This document shows positions 14,125-19,721 of a stretch of DNA of 19,721 nucleotides, piece by piece. A model generated the notes under the pieces. The model worked only from the letters and a program-made list of their open reading frames with translations, was not told where the DNA came from and made no database searches. The DNA lies in NCBI GenBank assembly GCA_938014915.1, contig CALLQQ010000096.1, positions 1 through 19,721 of the forward strand, given 5' to 3'. Each line of letters opens with the position of its first letter. Positions within the stretch are counted from its first letter, which is position 1. The stretch is from an uncultured Clostridia bacterium (GTDB lineage Bacteria; Bacillota; Clostridia; Oscillospirales; Ruminococcaceae). Position numbers and translations under genes: made by a program.

Positions 14125-16542
14125 ATGAAACAAAAGAGCTTTGCGGTTATAATGCTTGCCCTATTGCTGGTGTCGTCACTTACATTCAGCAGGGGGAAGT
14201 TCGGGCAGATTTTTAGCAAATCATACCTTGATGATATGAGGAAGATGGGCAATGCCGATATTGAAGAGGGCGACGATGATGAGGAGATAGAACCATTTTC
14301 TGAGGGGATATTACTATCACATAACGATTTCTTTTATAGTGGCGATATTAATGTTGTGATTTCCACCAGTAAGAGACGGCAAGCAAATGCCGATATATAC
14401 TACACTACCGATGGTTCGGAGCCGTCAGCTGATAACGGCAAGAAATACGATAAGCCGATTAAGTTAGTGGCAGGAAATAGGACGAGGGCAACGGCATTGA
14501 GGATAAAGGCATTTTATAAAGACGGTAGTGATGATTCGCTCACACATACATATTTTCTGGGTAAAGACGTCGGCGAGAGGTTTAACACATTAGTATTTTC
14601 CCTTACTACCGATCCGTACGGGCTATATGACTATGAATACGGAATAATGGTCGAGGGGAAGCTCCGAGACGAATATAAGAAAGAAACTGGCGATATGAAT
14701 CCCGATCCGCCAGCGCCAGCGAATTATAATATGAGAGGGATCGAGAGTGAGCGCCCCGTTTATGTAGAAGTATTTGAGCAGGACGGAACGAGGGTAATTT
14801 CACAAGGCGCAGGAATACGTGTGCATGGCGGATGGTCACGTGCATATGATCCACGCTCATTCAGATTAATTGCAAGAAAGATATACGATACCGACGGTAA
14901 ATTCAAATATAACTTCCTCCCCAGTGACAATGCGAATGACGAATACGGGACACCGATAACGGAGTACGATAGAATAGTTTTACGTACGAGTGCAAACGAT
15001 CGCCCGTATGCATTCTTGCGTGATGAATTATCCGCACAACTAGCTAAAGAGGCAGGATTCCCCGATGTTCAGGGGCACACTCCAGTTGCAGTATTCCTAA
15101 ATGGGGAGTACCACGGATTCGCATGGTTGCATGAATCGTATGATGACAATTACCTAAAGGACACATATCGGGCGCCTGATAAGAATTTTGCGATAGTCGA
15201 TGTTTACGAAAATAACGAAAGTTACGGACATGAAGTTTCACGTGGTGACGATGGCGCCTATAATGACTTCAATCAGATGTATTCCTATCATAAGAGGGAC
15301 TTAACCGATGACGCAGTATTCGCTGAATTGGAACAACTCCTTGATGTAGATAATTACTTGATGTACTGTGCGATACAGACTTTCATTGATAATAGGGATT
15401 GGCCACGGGGGAATCAAAAGGCATGGAGGTATTATCCGCAGGAAAATGCAGAACTAGATAATGAATATCTTGACGGCAGATGGCGCTATCTACTATATGA
15501 TGCGGAATTCGCATGGGGATTATATGGAGCGCCGCCGAATCAGAAAACAATAGAAAGATTGCTTGGACTAAATAATGATGAGGGCGGCGGAACCGCCCTA
15601 TTCAAAGCATTAAGGGAACGTGACGATGTAGTCGAGAAATTCACGAATATTCTATGCGATTTAGCAGATGGTGCGATGAGTCCGCAGAATGTTAGTGATG
15701 CCATTGATGAGAAGATGAAACTAATGTATAACGAGCTTACCACATCGTATAATAGCGGAATTTATGAATGGGGCGATATTAATTATGTGCAGAGCCAACA
15801 CAGGGATATTAGGAGTTTTGCTAATCGTCGCTTTTCGCATATAGTGTCCAGCCTGGGGGATTTATATGGTTATACGGATATGTATGAGGTGAATGTTAAT
15901 GGAGATGACGGAGCGAGGATTCACCTAAATACGAGGGAGCTAATTGGCGATGGCAACATAAAGAACAGGTATTTCACCGAGAATAGCGTCACTATCGATG
16001 CGCAGGCTATGGAGGGATTCGCATTTTCGCATATGCTCATAAACGGCAACCGCATTGATGAAAGCAGGGTGGAAATATCAAATAAAGATGTTGTAGACGG
16101 AAAAGTTGAAATTGAAGTTATCGTTGATCGCATAGTAGATGACGGGCTGAAAATTAGCCGAATATACAATAAAGGATCGGACGAATGGGTAGAAATCCAC
16201 AATCCAACGAATGAAAAAGTATCGACAAAGGGACTATTCCTAAGTGACAATCCGGGCAAGCTTGATAAATGGGCATTCCCCACGACAATAATCGAACCGG
16301 GGGAGAGCTTGCTATTGGTGGGCAAAAATAATAGAAAGTCATATGCGTTAAAGAGAATTAGCTATGACTTTGGCATTAAAACGGGGGAAACCATCTTTTT
16401 ATCAAGAGCGAATAGGGAGATAATTTCCTTTGTTACCGTGCCGCAATTAGGCAAATCCTATGTATATCAATATGATTTTGTTACCGGAAAGTACGAAGTA
16501 AAAGATTATATCGAAAAAAGGGATTCCCCGTTCATCAATTAG
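14125..16542 (+). CDS. Exported CotH-family kinase-like protein with chitobiase-like and lamin-tail domains
   Basis: This 805-residue protein begins with a signal or anchor segment (residues 5-22; no lipobox Cys). An acidic linker follows, then a beta-sandwich of the chitobiase C-terminal type at about 60-145 (YYTTDGSEPSADNGKKY). The CotH domain spans about 155-575. Its motifs include GIRVHGGWSR (230-239), FRLIARK, LRTSANDRPYAFLRDELS, NGEYHGFAWLHESYD, NRDWPRGNQKAWRY (423-436) and YLLYDAEFAWG (455-465), where Asp459 is the likely metal ligand. Residues 675-770 resemble a lamin-tail domain (SDEWVEIHNPTNE). CotH of Bacillus is a Fam20C-like kinase that phosphorylates coat proteins. This one is more than twice as long and appears exported. 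It diverges from the VTC-DUF4956 operon. Confidence 0.9.
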   Translation: MKQKSFAVIMLALLLVSSLTFSRGKFGQIFSKSYLDDMRKMGNADIEEGDDDEEIEPFSEGILLSHNDFFYSGDINVVISTSKRRQANADIYYTTDGSEPSADNGKKYDKPIKLVAGNRTRATALRIKAFYKDGSDDSLTHTYFLGKDVGERFNTLVFSLTTDPYGLYDYEYGIMVEGKLRDEYKKETGDMNPDPPAPANYNMRGIESERPVYVEVFEQDGTRVISQGAGIRVHGGWSRAYDPRSFRLIARKIYDTDGKFKYNFLPSDNANDEYGTPITEYDRIVLRTSANDRPYAFLRDELSAQLAKEAGFPDVQGHTPVAVFLNGEYHGFAWLHESYDDNYLKDTYRAPDKNFAIVDVYENNESYGHEVSRGDDGAYNDFNQMYSYHKRDLTDDAVFAELEQLLDVDNYLMYCAIQTFIDNRDWPRGNQKAWRYYPQENAELDNEYLDGRWRYLLYDAEFAWGLYGAPPNQKTIERLLGLNNDEGGGTALFKALRERDDVVEKFTNILCDLADGAMSPQNVSDAIDEKMKLMYNELTTSYNSGIYEWGDINYVQSQHRDIRSFANRRFSHIVSSLGDLYGYTDMYEVNVNGDDGARIHLNTRELIGDGNIKNRYFTENSVTIDAQAMEGFAFSHMLINGNRIDESRVEISNKDVVDGKVEIEVIVDRIVDDGLKISRIYNKGSDEWVEIHNPTNEKVSTKGLFLSDNPGKLDKWAFPTTIIEPGESLLLVGKNNRKSYALKRISYDFGIKTGETIFLSRANREIISFVTVPQLGKSYVYQYDFVTGKYEVKDYIEKRDSPFIN

Positions 16543-16572
16543 GCAACAAGATGTGAATTCGGTGTTAAATCA

Positions 16573-16590
16573 TTTGTTGCATATGACAAA
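16573..16590 (+). repeat. Shared promoter-upstream motif with TTTGT / ACAAA arms
   Basis: TTTGTTGCATATGACAAA lies just upstream of the -35 of the SARP-type regulator gene and has inverted outer arms (TTTGT and ACAAA, 8 bases apart). Its first 13 bases recur exactly at 9071-9083 in the xpt/foldase intergenic region. This could be an operator for the regulator encoded downstream, but only two copies were seen. Confidence 0.4.
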
Positions 16591-16594
16591 GTAG

Positions 16595-16623
16595 ATGAAA
16601 AAAACGGAGAATTATGATATAAT
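16595..16623 (+). promoter_or_regulatory. Extended -10 promoter of the SARP-type regulator
   Basis: ATGAAA (16595-16600) and TATAAT (16618-16623) are 17 bases apart, and the -10 is preceded by TGA, an extended -10. The leader is about 52 bases to the TTG start. Confidence 0.75.
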
Positions 16624-16681
16624 AATATGTAAATTCGGGTGCAGTAAAAGAATTCACATTCATTAAAAGAGGTGGAACGGA

Positions 16682-17887
16682 TTGAGTGAAATGGATAATA
16701 TAATCAGGATTCAAATGCTTGGCGGACTGTATATAACTAGGAATGGTAAAGTCCTATCCGCCGACATTAGCAGAACGAAGCAAGTGTGTAATCTTGCGGG
16801 ATTCCTGATTGCTAATAGGAATAAGGAACTAACTCAGGATGATATTATGAATGCATTATGGGCGGATGAGGAAAGTGAGAATCCAGCCAATGCACTCAAG
16901 AATCTTGCTTACAGACTAAGAAATACATTAAAAGCGCTTGACAATCCTGGGGAGAAAATTTCATATATCAAGATTAAAAGAGGGGTCTATTCTTGGAATA
17001 ATGATAACCCCTGCGTTGTCGATATTGAAGAGATGGAGAAGTTTAGGAATTTAGCGGCTAATCCGAATATTGGCGATACGGAAAAAATCGATTTCTATGA
17101 GAAAGCACTTGATCTATATAAAGGCGAATTTCTACCGAAATCCTCATTTGAAGAATGGGTAATTTCCCTGAACGAATATTATCGCAGTGCATACCTTGAC
17201 TGCGCATATAAGTTAATAGCATTGCTAAAGAGGCAGAACCGCTATGAGCGGATCGTCTACATATGTAAACGTGCGGTCGAATTCATGCCGTTTGAGGAAA
17301 GGTTGCATGAGAATCTAATTAGAGCACTTGCAACGATTGGCAAGCAGGAACAGGCGATAGCACATTATGAAGATGTAAATAATATGTTCTATAAGGAACT
17401 CGGCGTTAGGACGTCCGATTCTTTACGTGGACTGTATCAGGAGATTACATCAGGTTTAAAAGGCGACGAATTAGATATTATCACAATTAAAGAAGACTTA
17501 AAAGAAAGCGATGATACCGATAAGGCATTTCTATGTAATTATGAGGTATTTAAGAACCTTTACAGGCTAGAAGCTAGGGCGGCGGAGCGACGGGGTCTAT
17601 CAATTTTTGTTGGTCTAATCAAGATTAGCCACAAAGATAATAGAGAACTCCCGCCGGAAATGCTGCAAAGGGCAATGTCAGCACTAGAAGTAGTGCTAGT
17701 TGATAGCCTGCGCAGGGGGGACGCTGTTACCCGATTCAGCGGAACGCAATTTGCTGTAATGCTATCCTCTTTAACCTATGAAGATGGCGATAGGGTGCTG
17801 GATAGGATAGAGAGGAATTTCAAAAGGAAGTACAAAAACAGCTCAGTTTTAATGAGTAGAACACTCTACCCGATTGATCCCGTATGA
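16682..17887 (+). CDS. SARP/BTAD-type transcriptional regulator with degenerate GGDEF-like C-terminus
   Basis: This 401-residue cytoplasmic protein has three parts. Residues 6-106 are an OmpR-like winged helix (IRIQMLGGLYITRNG at its start, LKNLAYRLRNTL in the recognition region, IKRGVYSWN in the wing). Residues 112-258 are a bacterial transcriptional activation domain of TPR-like helices (AYLDCAYKLIALLKRQNRYE, ELGVRTSDSLRGLYQEI). Residues 285-400 resemble a GGDEF domain whose active-site loop reads TRFSGTQFAVML (350-361) instead of RYGGDEF, so cyclase activity should be absent. The TTG start at 16682 fits AGAGGTGG 6 bases upstream; the ATG at 16691 would be too far from it. It is followed after 77 bases by a small unknown gene. 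Target genes are unknown. Confidence 0.85.
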   Translation: MSEMDNIIRIQMLGGLYITRNGKVLSADISRTKQVCNLAGFLIANRNKELTQDDIMNALWADEESENPANALKNLAYRLRNTLKALDNPGEKISYIKIKRGVYSWNNDNPCVVDIEEMEKFRNLAANPNIGDTEKIDFYEKALDLYKGEFLPKSSFEEWVISLNEYYRSAYLDCAYKLIALLKRQNRYERIVYICKRAVEFMPFEERLHENLIRALATIGKQEQAIAHYEDVNNMFYKELGVRTSDSLRGLYQEITSGLKGDELDIITIKEDLKESDDTDKAFLCNYEVFKNLYRLEARAAERRGLSIFVGLIKISHKDNRELPPEMLQRAMSALEVVLVDSLRRGDAVTRFSGTQFAVMLSSLTYEDGDRVLDRIERNFKRKYKNSSVLMSRTLYPIDPV

Positions 17888-17909
17888 AGTCGCACGAAGA
17901 ATATTTTAC

Positions 17910-17937
17910 TTGCATAAGATGATGGAATTAATAAAAT
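17910..17937 (+). promoter_or_regulatory. Candidate internal promoter for the 155-aa protein
   Basis: TTGCAT (17910-17915) and TAAAAT (17932-17937) are 16 bases apart in the gap after the regulator gene. No terminator separates the two genes, so the small gene could be expressed both from this promoter and by readthrough. Confidence 0.35.
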
Positions 17938-17964
17938 ATATTTGAGGGAGGAGCAGGTAGTAAA

Positions 17965-18432
17965 TTGCAGAAGAAAGAAATTAAGGCTTGCTCAAGCAAT
18001 GTAGCTAAAGTTAAAGTCGCTGTCCTTGGCTTTTGTGATGGCGAAATTAATGGACAGTTGAGCAATGCTTATGATAAAAAGATTTATAAATTCAGCAGTA
18101 TGTGGAATATGATTAAGACCATGGATACAGTATTCGATGGTTATACATTTCCGCAAGCATCGCACAAAATTAGGAGCTTCACAGGGCGGGAATCCGCCGA
18201 CGGTGCAGGGGCGGAATTATCGCCAGTCGTGGAAAACGAAGATGGCGAATCTAGTGAAAATGCGGCAATCCACGGGAAAGTAAATTTCATTATCCATGTT
18301 TACTATCGGCAGAATGCAACATGGCAGGGGGAAATTCTCTGGGTTGAGGGGAAACAGGAACAGAAATTCCGCAGCGTATTGGAATTGCAAATGTTAATGG
18401 ATAGCGTTCTTGAAAAGGAATTCAATCCTTAA
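17965..18432 (+). CDS. Conserved-looking hypothetical protein (155 aa) paired with the SARP-type regulator
   Basis: This is a soluble protein of unknown function. Residues 1-72 contain a beta-like strand (VKVAVLGF) and a helical segment. Residues 73-104 are a low-complexity Gly/Glu/Ser-rich linker. Residues 105-150 form a compact C-terminal domain, VNFIIHVYYRQNATWQGEIL then WVEGKQEQKFRSVLEL, with a two-strand plus helix look. From memory that Gln-Asn-x-x-Trp-Gln-Gly then Phe-Arg-Ser-x-Leu-Glu-Leu pattern recurs in unannotated clostridial proteins, which suggests a small conserved domain. The start is a TTG with AGGT 6 bases upstream and GGGAGGAG further up; no ATG fits better. It is 77 bases downstream of the regulator gene, without a terminator between. 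Confidence 0.7.
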   Translation: MQKKEIKACSSNVAKVKVAVLGFCDGEINGQLSNAYDKKIYKFSSMWNMIKTMDTVFDGYTFPQASHKIRSFTGRESADGAGAELSPVVENEDGESSENAAIHGKVNFIIHVYYRQNATWQGEILWVEGKQEQKFRSVLELQMLMDSVLEKEFNP

Positions 18433-18471
18433 ATGCGTATTCCATTATTTAATTGAAGATTAGCAAAAAGA

Positions 18472-18507
18472 AACCCACGAAAGTTATTAAAATAACTTTC
18501 GTGGGTT
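18472..18507. terminator. Bidirectional terminator between the 155-aa gene and rpsT
   Basis: Seventeen-base arms (18472-18488 and 18491-18507) are perfectly complementary, with the loop formed by the central A/T bases. The minus strand continues TTTCTTTTTG, a good U tract for rpsT. The plus strand has a weaker T content for the regulator operon. Confidence 0.88.
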
Positions 18508-18533
18508 ATAATTATCTTTAAAAGTAATGACTA

Positions 18534-18797
18534 TTATGCGTTAGAGGCATTAAGTCTTTTCATTAGACTTGATTTCTTTCTAGCGGCATTATTTCTATGG
18601 ATAATACCCTTTGAAGTAACTTCATCAAGTGTTTTAATTGCAATTGCAACAGCATCAGCCTTATCAGGAGCATCATTAGCAATAGCAAAATCAGCAGCCC
18701 TCATTACACTTTTAAGATTTGATTTTAGTGGTTTATTTCTAATAGTGTTAGCATGTGCAACTCTAATTCTCTTCTTGGAAGATTTAATGTTAGCCAT
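18534..18797 (-). CDS. rpsT: 30S ribosomal protein S20
   Basis: This 87-residue basic protein binds 16S rRNA early in 30S assembly. The start MANIKSSKKRIRVAHANTIR and the later GIIHRNNAARKKSSLMKRL are typical of S20. The correct ATG is at 18797, with AAGGAGGTG 5 bases upstream. An in-frame ATG at 18818 would include that Shine-Dalgarno as codons and add seven unrelated residues. It is a single-gene unit with its own promoter and a leader of about 120 bases. The rpsT gene divergent from gpr is a common layout in Clostridia. Confidence 0.97.
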   Translation of the reverse strand: MANIKSSKKRIRVAHANTIRNKPLKSNLKSVMRAADFAIANDAPDKADAVAIAIKTLDEVTSKGIIHRNNAARKKSSLMKRLNASNA

Positions 18798-18922
18798 TAT
18801 GGCACCTCCTTTTCGCATTCACGATAAATTATCATATGAATTGTACTACAAGTCATAAATAAAGCCCATAATATGCAATAATTATTACTTCTATTGTATT
18901 ATTACGGTAAACAGTACTCATA

Positions 18923-18951
18923 ATAATAGCATATTTCAAATAAAAAAGCAA
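18923..18951 (-). promoter_or_regulatory. Sigma-A promoter of rpsT
   Basis: On the minus strand, TTGCTT (18951-18946) and TATTAT (18928-18923) are 17 bases apart with TGC just before the -10, giving an extended -10. The predicted transcript starts near 18916, leaving a leader of about 119 bases, which is AT-rich with weak hairpins including one around GATAATTTATC just before the Shine-Dalgarno. Confidence 0.8.
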
Positions 18952-18985
18952 GTGTTTTTATAAAAAAGCAAAGGATAGTGATTAA

Positions 18986-19721
18986 ATGGGAATTAGAACA
19001 GATATGGCGGTAGAGAGTGCCGAACATTTAGGCGAAAATCTACCCAAAGGTGTAACAAGTGAGGAAGTTGTTATTGATGGAATTACATTGACGAAGATTA
19101 ACATCGGGGACGATGACGCAAGCCGTAAGCTTGGCAAGCCGATCGGGCAATATACGACGATTGATGCTAGCAGCCTTCGCCGTCATGTTGATGGAATCCC
19201 CGGTGAAGTCGGCGCACTTGCACAGTCGCTTGCGCAGATGATACCCGAGAACGGCAGCGTTCTAGTCGCAGGACTGGGCAATTCGGATATTACTCCCGAT
19301 GCACTAGGACCGAAAATAATCGGGCAGATTTTCGCCACACGGCATATACCGGCGGAAACTGTTTCGCAGGGCGGACTTGATGGGCTGCGTGATGTGTGCG
19401 CCATTGCGACGGGGGTATTAGGGCAGACGGGAATGGAATCGGCGGAGATAATTTCATCAATTTGCAATCGGCTAAATCCTAGCGTTGTAATTGTAGTCGA
19501 TGCCCTAGCCTGTTCAAGCATCAATAGGCTAGGTAGTACAATTCAAGTGACGAATACGGGAATTTCTCCAGGCTCCGGCGTGCAAAATAAGAGGAAGGAG
19601 CTATCGCAAGAAAGCATCGGTGTACCGGTAATTGCCATTGGAGTGCCAACAGTAGTTGATATGACGACGATAGCGCATGAAATGTTTGAAATGCAGGGTA
19701 GCGCATCAGCGAAGGAAATTT
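18986..19721 (+). CDS. gpr: Germination protease GPR, 3' end beyond the window
   Basis: The first 245 residues are present; the last part of the protein is missing at the window edge. GPR is the forespore aspartic-type protease that degrades small acid-soluble spore proteins during germination. It is made as a zymogen that cuts itself. Family features are IRTDMAVES (3-11), VAGLGNSDITPDALGPK (94-110) with Asp105, VVDALACSSINRLGSTIQ (170-187) with Asp172, the TGISPGSGVQNKRKE segment and IGVPVIAIGVPTVVD. Asp105 and Asp172 correspond to the two catalytically important Asp residues of Bacillus GPR. The ATG is fixed because an in-frame TAA directly precedes it; AAAGGA is 10 bases upstream. It diverges from rpsT; in Clostridia spoIIP usually follows. 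Confidence 0.95.
   Translation, partial: MGIRTDMAVESAEHLGENLPKGVTSEEVVIDGITLTKINIGDDDASRKLGKPIGQYTTIDASSLRRHVDGIPGEVGALAQSLAQMIPENGSVLVAGLGNSDITPDALGPKIIGQIFATRHIPAETVSQGGLDGLRDVCAIATGVLGQTGMESAEIISSICNRLNPSVVIVVDALACSSINRLGSTIQVTNTGISPGSGVQNKRKELSQESIGVPVIAIGVPTVVDMTTIAHEMFEMQGSASAKEI

Noticed and set aside
15921..16325. 134-codon minus-strand open frame inside the CotH-family gene
   Set aside because: It is antisense to a continuous 805-residue coding region with recognisable domains to the end.
18929..18985. Sigma-F or sigma-G promoter for gpr
   Set aside because: A GCATA at 18929-18933 could be a -35, but no matching GGnnAnAnT or CATnnTA -10 is found at the right distance.

Overview
The window comes from a low-GC, spore-forming Firmicute, most likely a member of the Clostridia. 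The sporulation and germination genes spoVAC/AD/AE and gpr, the divergent rpsT/gpr pair, strong AGGAGG ribosome binding sites and intrinsic hairpin terminators all point that way. No mobile element, CRISPR array, tRNA or rRNA is visible. Coding density is high and no gap without a gene exceeds 300 bases.

Left part (1-3530). After an 18-residue tail of a plus-strand gene comes a minus-strand NAD-salvage operon: pncA (nicotinamidase), pncB (nicotinate phosphoribosyltransferase) and a conserved small protein of unknown role, closed by a hairpin terminator. Facing away from it is degV, a fatty-acid-binding family gene with a near-perfect sigma-A promoter.

Centre left (3488-9029). A minus-strand purine-salvage operon starts at a clear promoter and reads xpt (xanthine phosphoribosyltransferase), a BMP-family substrate-binding lipoprotein, a double-domain ATPase and two permeases. 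Together these would bind, import and phosphoribosylate a purine nucleoside or base. Two hairpins between its genes may set the relative amounts of the components.

Centre (9030-12530). A PpiC/PrsA-type foldase lipoprotein with its own terminator is followed by the spoVAC-spoVAD-spoVAE operon for dipicolinic acid uptake into the spore.

Centre right (12527-16542). A polyphosphate-related cluster follows. VTC-domain and DUF4956 membrane-protein genes overlap on the minus strand and diverge from a large exported CotH-family kinase-like protein with extra N- and C-terminal domains. This is the most suggestive functional association in the window.

Right part (16595-19721). A SARP/BTAD-type regulator carries what looks like a degenerate GGDEF domain at its C-terminus and is followed by a small conserved-looking protein of unknown function. 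Then come rpsT (ribosomal protein S20, minus strand) and, divergently, the start of gpr, the spore protease that degrades small acid-soluble proteins, cut by the window end.

I found no wholly unknown system. The best candidates for new biology are the CotH/VTC/DUF4956 cluster, the SARP-GGDEF-like regulator with its small partner, and several shared or inverted motifs in the promoter regions.
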